From Streptomyces davaonensis JCM 4913 (GTDB taxonomy: Bacteria; Actinomycetota; Actinomycetes; Streptomycetales; Streptomycetaceae): a stretch of 64,000 nt of DNA. The stretch covers positions 3,506,053-3,570,052 of the forward strand of contig NC_020504.1 in the NCBI RefSeq assembly GCF_000349325.1, written 5' to 3'. This document shows, one piece after another, positions 38,898 to 47,680 of the stretch; within the stretch, counting starts at the first letter, position 1, and the number at the start of each line of letters is the position of its first letter. A model generated the notes under the pieces. It saw only the letters and a program-made list of their open reading frames with translations. It had not been told where the DNA came from and did not search any database. The translations under genes were made by a program, and so were the position numbers.

Positions 38898-39500
38898 CTA
38901 GCTTGCGGTGGCCCGGGGCTCGCGCCACATCGGGAACATCGGCGGGCCGTCGGGCAGTTCGAGGGGGCTGCCGAGGAGTTCGAAGCCGAGCCGCTCGTAC
39001 AGCCTCCGGCTACGGGCGCTGCTCGCCTCCAGGTACGCGGGGACGCCGTCGTCGTCACAGCGGTCGAGTACGGAGCCGATGAGCGCGCCGCCGAGCCCCT
39101 CGCCCTGTCGGCCGGGCCGGACGCCGATCATCCACAGGTACTCATGGGCCCGCTCGGCGGGGTGGATCTCCGCGGTGAGCCTTCCGATCAACTCGACCCG
39201 CTCGTTCGCCGGATCGACGGCCTCCCGCACCAGCGCTGGCCCGTCGTCGTCCTCGTCGTGCTCCCCGGCGGGCGTCGGCATCCACAGCGCGCAGGCCGAG
39301 CCGTCCTCGGTCAGGTCGATCCGCCCCGCGTCGAGCACTATGTCGGTGAAGGCCGCCATGAGGCGGTGGTGGGTCGCCCGGCGGTACTCGGCGCCGGGGA
39401 ACACCCAGCCGCTGACCGGATCGTCCTGGAACGCCTCGTCCAACAGCCCCACGACCAGCTCCCGATCAGCCCCGGTCGCCGTCCGGATCACCACACCCAT
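38898..39500 (-). CDS. GNAT-family N-acetyltransferase
   Basis: 200 residues. GNAT core: HEYLWMIGVRPGRQGEGLGGALIGSVLDRCDD, with RPGRQGEGLG as the acetyl-CoA loop, then VPAYLEASSARSRRLYERLGFE. Substrate unknown. ATG at 39500 with AAGGGG upstream. Confidence 0.92.
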   Translation of the reverse strand: MGVVIRTATGADRELVVGLLDEAFQDDPVSGWVFPGAEYRRATHHRLMAAFTDIVLDAGRIDLTEDGSACALWMPTPAGEHDEDDDGPALVREAVDPANERVELIGRLTAEIHPAERAHEYLWMIGVRPGRQGEGLGGALIGSVLDRCDDDGVPAYLEASSARSRRLYERLGFELLGSPLELPDGPPMFPMWREPRATAS

Positions 39501-39612
39501 GTCCCGCCCCTTCGTCTCAATCGGCCTTGATCGTATGGGGGTTGGGGGGTGGGTGGCGCAGGGCGGCCGAAGTTTGTCGGGATTCCGCACTGACAGGCAT
39601 CCGGCGTATCAA

Positions 39613-39647
39613 CGGGCCCCGCACACCGTGGGGATGTGCGGGACCCG
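39613..39647 (-). terminator. Hairpin downstream of the prenyl synthase gene
   Basis: CGGGCCCCGCACA (39613-39625) and TGTGCGGGACCCG (39635-39647), one mismatch, about 59 bases after the eshB-operon stop codon. Confidence 0.7.
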
Positions 39648-39705
39648 TCCGGCCGGAGCCGGTGGCCGTGCGGGGTCAGGAGCCGCGCGGCCACCGGTCC
39701 GGGGT

Positions 39706-40878
39706 CTACGTGGTGCGCCGGGTGACGAACTCGGCCAGGGCCAGCAGGCCGCCCGCCGACTCCGGTTCGGGCACCGCGCGGGCCAGCTCCTGCATGGCGC
39801 GGGCCATCCGGTCGGCGGCCTGGACCTGCGCCCAGTCCCGCCCGCCCGCCTGCTCCACCGCCAGCGCGGTACGCGCGGTCTCCTCCTCCGCCGCCATCCC
39901 GCCCTTGCCGTACGGCACTTCGTACAGCTCGGCCAGCTCCGCCGCAGCCGGGGTGCCGGAGGTGAGCGCGGCGACGACCGGCAGCGACTTCTTGCGGGCG
40001 GCGAGGTCCGCGCCGGCCGGTTTGCCGGTGCGCCGCGGGTCGCCCCATATGCCGATCACGTCGTCGATCAGCTGAAAGGCGAGCCCGGCCTCACGGCCGA
40101 ACGCGTCCATGGCCTCGACGTCCTCCCGCGTGGCACCCGCGTACAGCGCGCCGAGGGCGCAGGCGCAGCCCAGCAGCGCTCCCGTCTTGGCCTCGGCCAT
40201 GGCGAGCGCCTCGTCGAGGCCGACCTCGCCGCAGGCCCGCTTCTCCATGGCGGTGTCCGCGTGCTGCCCCTCGCACAGTTCGACGACACAAGCGGCGAGC
40301 CGGGCGGCGGCCGCGGTGGACGCCGGATGCGGGTCCTCGGCGAGCAGTCGCAGGGCGAGCGCCTGGAGGGCGTCCCCGGCGAGAATCGCGTCGGCGTCGC
40401 CGAACACGGTCCACGCGGTGGGCCGGTGCCGTCTGGTGGTGTCCCGGTCCATCACGTCGTCGTGCAGCAGCGTGAAGTTGTGCACCAGCTCCACCGCCGC
40501 CGCGGCCCGTACGGCGGCCTTGCGGGCCGGGGGTCCGCCGAGCGCCTCGGCCGCGGTGAGGACGAGCGCGGGGCGGATCGCCTTGCCCGCGTTGCCCGTC
40601 GCGGGGCTGCCGTCCGCGTGCTGCCAGCCGAAGTGGTAGAGCGCGGTCCGGCGCATGGCACCCGGCAACGATTCGATGGCAGACCGCAGTTCGGGGTCGA
40701 CGGACCCCCGCGCGCGCTCCAGGATCGCCATGGCCTCCTGCCCGTCGAGCGGACCCGGCCCGGCGTGTGTCTGGGTCCCGATGGGCCTCCGCCTTTCACG
40801 CGTCTCGCTCGGTCGCCGTACCCCGAGGATGTACCCGCCCCGGAGGGCGGGGACACCGGTTGCCGGGGGCTGGGTCAC
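39706..40878 (-). CDS. Polyprenyl diphosphate synthase, probable encapsulin cargo
   Basis: 390 residues. Isoprenyl synthase fold with first Asp-rich motif D140-D141-V-M-D144 ([17 protein letters not shown]), substrate Lys/Arg in [11 protein letters not shown] and [16 protein letters not shown], and second motif D272-D273-V-I-G ([12 protein letters not shown]), where the final Asp of DDxxD is replaced. It condenses isopentenyl diphosphate with an allylic diphosphate; product length unknown. A 45-residue disordered N-terminal extension ([19 protein letters not shown]) precedes the fold. Such extensions load cargo in family 2 encapsulins. GTG start overlaps the eshB stop. Confidence 0.92.
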   Translation of the reverse strand: MTQPPATGVPALRGGYILGVRRPSETRERRRPIGTQTHAGPGPLDGQEAMAILERARGSVDPELRSAIESLPGAMRRTALYHFGWQHADGSPATGNAGKAIRPALVLTAAEALGGPPARKAAVRAAAAVELVHNFTLLHDDVMDRDTTRRHRPTAWTVFGDADAILAGDALQALALRLLAEDPHPASTAAAARLAACVVELCEGQHADTAMEKRACGEVGLDEALAMAEAKTGALLGCACALGALYAGATREDVEAMDAFGREAGLAFQLIDDVIGIWGDPRRTGKPAGADLAARKKSLPVVAALTSGTPAAAELAELYEVPYGKGGMAAEEETARTALAVEQAGGRDWAQVQAADRMARAMQELARAVPEPESAGGLLALAEFVTRRTT

Positions 40879-42281
40879 TGCCAGCGCCCGATCTCGACGT
40901 TCTCCAGCACGCCGAGCGCGTCGGGCACGAGGACCGCGGCCGAGTAGTACGCGGTCACGAGGTACTTGATGATCGCCTGTTCGTTGATGCCCATGAACCG
41001 CACCGACAGGCTCGGCTCGATCTCGTCCGGGATGCCGGACTGCTGGAGTCCGATGACACCCTGCTCGGCCTCGCCGGTACGCATGGCGATGATCGAGGTC
41101 GTACGGGCCTCGGTGACCGGGATCTTGTTGCAGGGGAAGATCGGCACACCGCGCCAGGTGGGGATGCGGTTGCCTGCCATCTCGATGGACTCGGGGACGA
41201 GCCCGCGCTTGTTGAGCTCGCGGCCGAATGCGGCGATCGCGCGCGGGTGGGCGAGGAACAGCTTGGTGCCGCGACGCCTGCTCAGCAGCTCGTCCAGGTC
41301 GTCGGGGCTGGGCACACCGTCGTGCGGCTGAATCCGCTGGTCGTACTCGCAGTTGTTGAGCAGGCCGAACTCGCGGTTGTTGATGAGCTCGTGCTCCTGG
41401 CGCTCCTTGAGCGCCTCGACGGTCAGCCGGAGTTGCTGCTCTGTCTGGTTCATCGGCTGGTTGTAGAGGTCGGCCACGCGGGAGTGGATGCGCAGCACGG
41501 TCTGGGCGATGCTCAGTTCGTACTCGCGGGGGCGGGCCTCGTAGTCGACGAAGGTGTGCGGGATGTCCGGCTCTCCGCTGTGGCCGGAGGCGAGTTCGAT
41601 CTCCTTCTCGCCGTACTTGTTGGCGCGCTGCGCGGGGATCGCGCGCTGCGCCTGGAGATGCTCGCGGAGCGAGTCGGCGCGTTCCGCGACCTGCTCGACG
41701 TCCTGGCGGGGCAGGACGAGGACGGTGCAGCCGGTGACCGTGCGGACCGTGTGCTCCCAGATGGCGTCCTCGGCGAGCAGGGCGTGGTCGCCGAGGTAGG
41801 CGCCGTCCGCCAGCACTCCGAGGGACTCGTCGTCGCCGTAGGGGCCGGTGCCGACCTTCTCCACGCGGCCGTGCGCCAGCAGATAGACCTCGTCGGCGGG
41901 GCTGCCGAAGGAGGCGAGCACCTCGCCCGCGGCGAGTTCGCGCTGCTGACAGCGCTGGGCGAGCTCGGCGAGCACGTCCTGATCCTCATAAGAGCGCAGC
42001 GCGGGCAGTTCGCCCAGTTCGGCGGGGATGACCTCGACCCGGTCACCGGTCTTCACAAAGGTGATACGGCCGTCCCCCACGGCGTAACTGAGGCGGCGGT
42101 TGACTCGGTAAGTGCCGCCCTGCACATTCACCCACGGCAGCATGCGCAGCAGCCAGCGTGAGCTGATCTCCTGCATCTGGGGTGCGGACTTGGTCGTGGT
42201 GGCCAGGTTCCGCGCTGCGGCAGTGCCGAGACTCTGCTGCGGCTTGCTCTCGTCAGTGCGGATCTCTTCGCCTACCGACAT
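40875..42281 (-). CDS. eshB: Family 2B encapsulin shell protein with inserted cyclic-nucleotide-binding-like domain
   Basis: 468 residues. Residues 1-95 form the N-terminal arm and first part of the HK97-type shell fold; 96-215 are a CAP-ED/cNMP-like beta-barrel ([42 protein letters not shown]); 220-468 return to the shell fold ([63 protein letters not shown]), each quoted in part. Known as EshA/EshB in Streptomyces, where EshA affects ppGpp levels and antibiotic production. It is expected to self-assemble into a protein shell. GGGAGG precedes ATG 42281. Confidence 0.92.
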   Translation of the reverse strand: MSVGEEIRTDESKPQQSLGTAAARNLATTTKSAPQMQEISSRWLLRMLPWVNVQGGTYRVNRRLSYAVGDGRITFVKTGDRVEVIPAELGELPALRSYEDQDVLAELAQRCQQRELAAGEVLASFGSPADEVYLLAHGRVEKVGTGPYGDDESLGVLADGAYLGDHALLAEDAIWEHTVRTVTGCTVLVLPRQDVEQVAERADSLREHLQAQRAIPAQRANKYGEKEIELASGHSGEPDIPHTFVDYEARPREYELSIAQTVLRIHSRVADLYNQPMNQTEQQLRLTVEALKERQEHELINNREFGLLNNCEYDQRIQPHDGVPSPDDLDELLSRRRGTKLFLAHPRAIAAFGRELNKRGLVPESIEMAGNRIPTWRGVPIFPCNKIPVTEARTTSIIAMRTGEAEQGVIGLQQSGIPDEIEPSLSVRFMGINEQAIIKYLVTAYYSAAVLVPDALGVLENVEIGRWQ

Positions 42282-42318
42282 AAGGAATTGCCCTCCCGGT
42301 CATGCACCGACGCCGAAG

Positions 42319-42384
42319 TGCACCGGTGCATCGATTCGCAGGACCAAGCCTTCCTCACGGAACGTGTTCGTGCTATTACACGAA
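42319..42384. promoter_or_regulatory. Two palindromes in the eshB upstream region
   Basis: A perfect 12-base palindrome TGCACCGGTGCA (42319-42330) and a second inverted repeat TTCGTG-CTATTA-CACGAA (42367-42384) lie 38 and 86 bases upstream of the eshB start. Regulators unknown. Confidence 0.5.
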
Positions 42385-42462
42385 AGAGCGGGAATGGATC
42401 ACTGCCGGTTGGGCACGTGGCCCGTTCCGTCCCCCGCTGCCACGCCGGGCGACAATGGCACG

Positions 42463-43356
42463 GTGACCAGCCTCGACGTCCTTCATCCCCGGCTTCCCTC
42501 GCCGCTCGACGAGGTCGTCGACGACCGGTTCGCCCGCTTCGGCGTCCGTCTGCTGCTCAAGCGCGACGACCTGATCCACCCGGAGCTGATCGGCAACAAG
42601 TGGCGCAAACTCGCGCCGAACCTCACCGCGGCGGCCGGCCGGACCGTCCTCACCTTCGGCGGCGCGTACTCCAACCATCTGCGCGCCACGGCCGCCGCGG
42701 GCCGCCTCCTCGGCCTCCCCACGGTCGGCGTGGTCCGGGGCCAGGAACTGGCGGACCGCCCCCTCAACCCCTCCCTCGCCCGCTGCACGGCCGACGGCAT
42801 GCGCCTGCACTTCGTCGACAGATCGACGTACCGACGAAAGACGGAGGCGGACGCCCTGGCGGCGATCCTGCGCGCGGCGGGCGCCGAGGAGGCGTATGTC
42901 GTCCCGGAGGGCGGCAGCAACGCCCTCGCCGTGCTCGGCTGCCAGGCCCTCGGCCAGGAGCTCCGGGGCCGCGCCGACCTCGTCGCCCTCGCCTGCGGCA
43001 CCGGCGGCACCCTCGCCGGCCTGGCCGCGGGCCTCGCCCCCGACCAGCGGGCGCTCGGCGTCCCCGTCCTGATGGGCGGCTTCCTGACGGACGAAATACG
43101 GGCCCTCCAGCACACCGCGTTCGGCGGCCCCCGCGGCACCTGGACCCTCGACGACCGCTTCCACTTCGGCGGCTACGCCCGCACCACCCCCGAACTGGAA
43201 GCCTTCGCCACCGACTTCGAGCACCGCCACGCCGTACCGCTCGAGCGTCTGTATGTCGCCAAGCTGCTGTACGGCCTGCTCACCCTCGTCGAGGAGGGCG
43301 CGTTCCCGCGCGGGACGACGATCGTGGCGGTCGTCACCGGCCGCCCGTTCCCGTAG
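42463..43356 (+). CDS. PLP-dependent D-cysteine desulfhydrase / ACC deaminase family enzyme
   Basis: 297 residues, fold type II. The catalytic Lys is in LIGNKWRKLAPNL and the phosphate and substrate loop in FGGAYSNHLRATA; VPEGGSNALAVLG and ACGTGGTLAGLAAGL bind the cofactor phosphate. Members deaminate 1-aminocyclopropane-1-carboxylate or desulfurate D-cysteine; the choice cannot be made here. GTG start at 42463, with GACAAT six bases upstream, probably leaderless. Confidence 0.88.
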   Translation: MTSLDVLHPRLPSPLDEVVDDRFARFGVRLLLKRDDLIHPELIGNKWRKLAPNLTAAAGRTVLTFGGAYSNHLRATAAAGRLLGLPTVGVVRGQELADRPLNPSLARCTADGMRLHFVDRSTYRRKTEADALAAILRAAGAEEAYVVPEGGSNALAVLGCQALGQELRGRADLVALACGTGGTLAGLAAGLAPDQRALGVPVLMGGFLTDEIRALQHTAFGGPRGTWTLDDRFHFGGYARTTPELEAFATDFEHRHAVPLERLYVAKLLYGLLTLVEEGAFPRGTTIVAVVTGRPFP

Positions 43357-43369
43357 ACGCGCGGCCCCG

Positions 43370-44965
43370 TCACTCCGCCTCCCGGAACGCCGCCGCCTCC
43401 TCCAGGTCCAGCCGGCGGAGCAGGGTGCGGAGCATTTCGTCGTCGATGTAGCGCAGGTCCCGGAGCTTGACGAAGACCTCGCGTTCGGCGCTGATCATCT
43501 CCCGGGAGAGTCGCCGGTAGGTGTCGTCGACCGTTTCGCCGGTGACCGGGTTGACCTGGCCGAGGCGTTCCCAGACGGCGTTGCGGCGGCGTTCGAGGAC
43601 GGTGCGCAGCCGGTCGGCGAGCGGGTCCGGCAGGGCGTTGCGCTCGTCGGAGAGGAGTTCGTCCAGGCGCCGTTCGGCGGCCCGGGACGCCTGCGCCTGG
43701 GCGTTGGCCTCGGCGAGGGTCTCGGCCTGGACGTCGCGGCCGGGCAGTTTCAGCATCCGGATCAGCGGGGGCAGTGTGACGCCCTGGACGACCAGGGTTC
43801 CGATGACCGTGGTGAAGGTCAGGAACAGGATCAGATTGCGCTCGGGGAAGTCCTCGCCGCCGTGCACGGTGAGCGGGATGGAGAAGGCGATGGCCAGGGA
43901 GACCACGCCGCGCATGCCCGCCCAGGCGATGATGAACGGCGCCTTCCAGGTGGGGTTCTCCTCCCGCTTCCGGATCCGCGCCGACAGCATGCGCGGCAGG
44001 AACGTCGCCGGGTAGACCCAGACGAACCGGGAGACCACGACCACCAGGAAGATCGCGATCGCGTACCAGGCGGCGCGCCCGCCCTCGTACTCGCCGAGGT
44101 CCTTGAGGACCACCGGCAGCTGGAGTCCGATGAGCGCGAACACCGCCGATTCGAGGACGAAGGCAACCATCTTCCATACGGCCTCCTCCTGGAGGCGGGT
44201 CGCGAAATCGACCTCCCACGCGCGGTGCCCCAGATAGAGCGCGACGACCACCACGGCGAGCACTCCGGAGGCGTGCACCTGCTCGGCGACCGCGTAGGCG
44301 ACGAACGGGATCAGCAGCGACAGGGTGTTCTGGAGCAGCGCCTCCTTCACATGGGTGCGCAGCCAGTGGATCGGCACCATCAGGACGAGACCGATGCCGA
44401 TGCCGCCGATCGCCGCGACCAGGAACTCGCCGATCCCGCCGGCCCAGGTGGCGCCCTCGCCGACCGCGGCAGCGAGCGCCACCCGGTAGGCAGTGATCGC
44501 GGTCGCGTCGTTCACCAGGGACTCGCCCTGGAGAATCGTGGTGATCCGCGAGGGCAGCCCCACCCGGCGGGCGACCGCCGTGGCCGCGACCGCGTCGGGC
44601 GGCGCCACCACCGCGCCCAGCACCAGGGCCGCGGTCAGCGGCAGTTCCGGCACGATCATGTAGGCGGCCCAGCCCACCACGAACGTCGCGAAAAGCACGT
44701 ACCCGACCGACAGCAGCGCCACGGGCCGCAGTTGCGCCCGCAGATCGAGATAGGAACTGTCGGTGGCGGCCGTGTGCAGCAGCGGCGGCAGGATGAGCGG
44801 CAGCACGATGTGCGGGTCGAGGGTGTACTCGGGCACCCCCGGCAGATACGACACCACCAGGCCCACAGTGACCAGCAGCAGCGGCGCCGGGACCGGGGTC
44901 CGCCGGGCGGCCGCGGCCACCACGGCGCTGCCCGCCACCAACAACAGCAGGGGCATCACGTCCAT
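43370..44965 (-). CDS. Na+/H+ antiporter (CPA1 family)
   Basis: 531 residues with about twelve membrane segments. Family markers: LGAVVAPPDAVAATAVARRVG (the P-P-D-A motif), GESLVNDATAITAYRVAL (the N-D core pair) and IAWAGMRGVVSLAIAFSIPL, quoted in part. The last 130 residues are a cytoplasmic helical tail (LAEANAQAQASRAAERRLDELL). It exchanges Na+ or K+ for protons across the membrane. Convergent with the PLP enzyme, 13 bases apart. Confidence 0.95.
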   Translation of the reverse strand: MDVMPLLLLVAGSAVVAAAARRTPVPAPLLLVTVGLVVSYLPGVPEYTLDPHIVLPLILPPLLHTAATDSSYLDLRAQLRPVALLSVGYVLFATFVVGWAAYMIVPELPLTAALVLGAVVAPPDAVAATAVARRVGLPSRITTILQGESLVNDATAITAYRVALAAAVGEGATWAGGIGEFLVAAIGGIGIGLVLMVPIHWLRTHVKEALLQNTLSLLIPFVAYAVAEQVHASGVLAVVVVALYLGHRAWEVDFATRLQEEAVWKMVAFVLESAVFALIGLQLPVVLKDLGEYEGGRAAWYAIAIFLVVVVSRFVWVYPATFLPRMLSARIRKREENPTWKAPFIIAWAGMRGVVSLAIAFSIPLTVHGGEDFPERNLILFLTFTTVIGTLVVQGVTLPPLIRMLKLPGRDVQAETLAEANAQAQASRAAERRLDELLSDERNALPDPLADRLRTVLERRRNAVWERLGQVNPVTGETVDDTYRRLSREMISAEREVFVKLRDLRYIDDEMLRTLLRRLDLEEAAAFREAE

Positions 44966-45050
44966 GGACCTCGCCCGCTCTCACTCATCCCGTTCGCCCA
45001 CCCTGGTTTTTCCGCGCGGCCTTCCGCGCGCCCGTCGTAACCTGGCAATC

Positions 45051-45311
45051 ATGAAACAGTGCACGCACGCCGATGCGCTGCCGCACCCGGAACCCGGTCC
45101 GCTCAGCGAGACCTGTCCGGAGTGCCTGGCGGACGGCACCCATCCGGTACAACTGCGGCTGTGCCTCACCTGTGGTCACATCGGCTGCTGCGACTCCTCG
45201 CCCGGACGGCATGCCGCCGGGCACCACAAGGATTCCGGTCATCCGGTGATGCGGACCTTCGAACCCGGCGAGAGCTGGCGGTGGTGCTTCGTGGACCACG
45301 TTCTGGTGTGA
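45051..45311 (+). CDS. UBP-type zinc-finger protein
   Basis: 86 residues with the ZnF-UBP pattern: C-x-H at the start (QCTHADAL), C-x2-C (ETCPECLADG), C-x2-C (RLCLTCGHIGCCDSS), H-x-H (HHKDSGHPVM). In eukaryotes this domain binds the C-terminus of ubiquitin; in bacteria its partner is unknown. TAACCT ends seven bases before the ATG, a leaderless pattern. Confidence 0.9.
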   Translation: MKQCTHADALPHPEPGPLSETCPECLADGTHPVQLRLCLTCGHIGCCDSSPGRHAAGHHKDSGHPVMRTFEPGESWRWCFVDHVLV

Positions 45312-45334
45312 CCGGTACGACTCCGGATCCGGAC

Positions 45335-45360
45335 GGTTCGACCGTCTGACGCCTGGGTAC
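45335..45360 (+). promoter_or_regulatory. SigB/SigH-type promoter for ushX-sigH
   Basis: GGTT (45335-45338), 16 bases, GGGTAC (45355-45360), fitting the pattern GNNT-N14-16-GGGTAY recognised by the SigB-like sigma factors of Streptomyces. It is 210 bases upstream of ushX and would allow autoregulation by SigH. Confidence 0.6.
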
Positions 45361-45570
45361 GTCAACCCGGCGCGCGCTCTTCCCATTTGGGGCCGCCGAA
45401 CCCCTAGCCACGGAGCGTATCCGTAGGTTTACTATGAGTGACAGCAGGGGGTTGGGGTCCCGGGGACAGAAAAGTTCGGAGCGCGATAGCGTCACCGCTG
45501 AACCACACATCGCGTTACCCCGGGGGGCGACCCTCGGCCCCGAAAAGCTTGTACCACCTTGGAGGTGAGG

Positions 45571-45984
45571 GTGTCCCAGATCGCAGGCGAGCCCGCGACC
45601 CAGGACTTCGTGGAAGTCCGGCTGCCGGCTGCGGGTGCCTACCTGTCGGTGCTGCGTACGGCGACTGCCGGCCTCGCGGCCCGTTTGGACTTCACCCTCG
45701 ACGAGATCGAGGACCTGCGCATCGCAGTGGACGAGGCCTGCGCGATCCTGCTTCAGCAGGCCGTGCCCGGCTCGGTGCTCAGTTGTGTCTTCCGGCTCGT
45801 CGACGACTCGCTGGAGGTCACCGTCTCGGCGCCGACCACCGACGGTCACGCACCGTCACGAGACACCTTCGCCTGGACCGTGCTGTCCGCTCTCGCGGGC
45901 AAGGTCTCCTCCGCCGTGGACGACGACAAAACCGTTTCGATCAGCCTCTACAAACAGCGCGGCGCGGGACCCGGGCCGGCGTGA
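45571..45984 (+). CDS. ushX: Anti-sigma factor (RsbW-type kinase) for SigH
   Basis: 137 residues. The small GHKL fold of RsbW/SpoIIAB: FVEVRLPAAGAYLSVLRTATAGLAARLDFTLDEIEDLRIAVDEACAILLQQ (about 15-66, quoted in part) ending in the N-box-like DEAC segment, then TVSAPTT and TVLSALAGKV. Also known as prsH. It sequesters SigH in S. coelicolor. GTG at 45571 follows GGAGG by five bases. Its stop overlaps the GTG used for sigH (GTGA). Confidence 0.93.
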   Translation: MSQIAGEPATQDFVEVRLPAAGAYLSVLRTATAGLAARLDFTLDEIEDLRIAVDEACAILLQQAVPGSVLSCVFRLVDDSLEVTVSAPTTDGHAPSRDTFAWTVLSALAGKVSSAVDDDKTVSISLYKQRGAGPGPA

Positions 45985-47087
45985 GGGACGGGGACGGGCC
46001 GGTGCGGGACGAAGAGCGCGGCACACGGGAGCTGCCGGCCGAGAACGCTGGCGACGCAGTCGCTCCGGGCGGTTCCCGACACTTGGCGGACGGCGTTGAC
46101 GGCATTCCCGAGCAGGCCAGGCCGCACCCCGAGGACAACGCGGCCACCGCGCGGGCGGGTGTGCCGGACAGCGCCGTGCAGGACTCGCCTCACCAGAGGC
46201 AAATCGGGGGCACCCCCGGCCGGGCTGAGACTAGAGCTCGACAGAGGGCGACGGGCGGGACGATGAGCGAGCACCAGCGAGACGACGATCAGGCCGTGCC
46301 GGCCACGCAGCACGAGGCACCGGACCGGGAGCCGCAGGACCGCAGCGGGGCGCGCGCCATGTTCGTCGAGCTGCGCGAGCTGAAGGACGGCAGCCCGGAG
46401 TACGCGGAGCTGCGCAACCAGCTGGTCCGGATGCATCTGCCGCTCGTCGAGCACCTCGCCCGCCGCTTCCGCAACCGCGGCGAGCCGCTGGACGACCTCA
46501 CCCAGGTCGCCACCATCGGCCTGATCAAGTCGGTCGACCGCTTCGACCCGGATCGCGGGGTGGAGTTCTCCACGTACGCGACCCCGACGGTCGTCGGTGA
46601 GATCAAGCGGCACTTCCGCGACAAGGGCTGGGCGGTGCGCGTCCCGCGCCGGCTCCAGGAGCTGCGCCTCGCACTGACCACGGCCACGGCGGAGCTGTCC
46701 CAGCAGCACGGCCGCTCCCCCACGGTCCATGAGCTCGCCGAGAAGCTGGCCATCTCGGAGGAGGAGGTGCTGGAGGGCCTGGAGTCCGCCAACGCCTACT
46801 CCACGCTCTCCCTGGACGTCCCCGACACCGACGACGAGTCGCCGGCCGTGGCGGACACCCTGGGCGCCGAGGACGAGGCGCTGGAGGGCGTCGAGTACCG
46901 CGAGTCCCTCAAGCCGCTGCTGGAGGATCTGCCGCCGCGCGAGAAGCGCATCCTGCTGTTGCGGTTCTTCGGCAACATGACCCAGTCGCAGATCGCCCAG
47001 GAGGTCGGCATCTCGCAGATGCATGTGTCGCGCCTGCTGGCGCGCACCCTGGCCCAGCTGCGGGAGAAGCTGCTGGTCGAGGAGTAG
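45981..47087 (+). CDS. sigH: Alternative sigma factor SigH (SigB/SigF family)
   Basis: 368 residues from the GTG that overlaps the ushX stop. The first 95 residues are an unstructured Ala/Pro/Arg-rich extension; the conserved part begins at an internal ATG at 46263 (MSEHQRDDD, 274 residues). Region 2 reads HLARRFRNRGEPLDDLTQVATIGLIKSVDRFDP, region 3 PRRLQELRLALTTA, and region 4 LPPREKRILLLRFFGNMTQSQIAQEVGISQMHVSRLL (quoted in part). It directs stress and developmental transcription. S. coelicolor SigH accumulates in several sizes from different starts, and the same frame stays open upstream through ushX to a GTG at 45438. Confidence 0.95.
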   Translation: MRDGDGPVRDEERGTRELPAENAGDAVAPGGSRHLADGVDGIPEQARPHPEDNAATARAGVPDSAVQDSPHQRQIGGTPGRAETRARQRATGGTMSEHQRDDDQAVPATQHEAPDREPQDRSGARAMFVELRELKDGSPEYAELRNQLVRMHLPLVEHLARRFRNRGEPLDDLTQVATIGLIKSVDRFDPDRGVEFSTYATPTVVGEIKRHFRDKGWAVRVPRRLQELRLALTTATAELSQQHGRSPTVHELAEKLAISEEEVLEGLESANAYSTLSLDVPDTDDESPAVADTLGAEDEALEGVEYRESLKPLLEDLPPREKRILLLRFFGNMTQSQIAQEVGISQMHVSRLLARTLAQLREKLLVEE

Positions 47088-47099
47088 GTCCGCCAGGAC

Positions 47100-47534
47100 C
47101 TACTGCGACGCGTTGCCGGGCCCCCGGATCCCGAGGGCCCTGGTGGTCTCCCCGTTCAGCAGCAGCACCAGCGCGGCGACGGCGACCACCGCGAGGGCGA
47201 TCCCGGCCGGGATGGCCATGCTGTCGGCCTGGAGCAGGTTGTAGGCGACGGGCAGCGCCATGATCTGGGTGATGACGGCCGGACCGCGCGACCAGCTGCG
47301 CCGGGCGAGCAGCCCGCGGGCGGCCAGCAGGGGCAGCAGCGCCAGCACCACCAGCGTCACTCCGCCGGTGACGGCCTGCTGACGGTCGTCCGGGTCGCCG
47401 GTGAGCCCCAGGACGAGGATCCAGACCCCGCCGACCACCAGGGCGAGCCCCTCCAGCGCGGCGAGCGCCGCCGCGTACGTCAGCCGCCGCGGGCGGGGTC
47501 CGGCTTCCGGGGCGGGGTTCGCTTCAGCACTCAC
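47100..47534 (-). CDS. Small four-helix integral membrane protein
   Basis: 144 residues with four predicted membrane segments (TYAAALAALEGLALVVGGVWI, TLVVLALLPLLAARGLL, VITQIMALPVAYNLL, GIALAVVAVAALVLLL, the longest quoted in part). No family function is known. GTG at 47534 with TACCCT six bases upstream, so it is probably leaderless. Confidence 0.8.
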   Translation of the reverse strand: MSAEANPAPEAGPRPRRLTYAAALAALEGLALVVGGVWILVLGLTGDPDDRQQAVTGGVTLVVLALLPLLAARGLLARRSWSRGPAVITQIMALPVAYNLLQADSMAIPAGIALAVVAVAALVLLLNGETTRALGIRGPGNASQ

Positions 47535-47680
47535 CCCTGAAGGGTAGCCGTCGCCTGGTCCGCCCCCGTGGGTGCCCGGGGCGTGCGACAGGCGCCCGTG
47601 GCAAGGTTCACGCACCGATTCTCATATTGGATCTCTGTTCGGTGTGGGATCGGTACCCCCCAGTAGGTACCCTGCCATCC

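Noticed and set aside
43253..45040. Long frames opposite the Na+/H+ antiporter gene
   Set aside because: The antiporter motifs are clear on the minus strand; the plus-strand product is His/Gln/Asp repeats.
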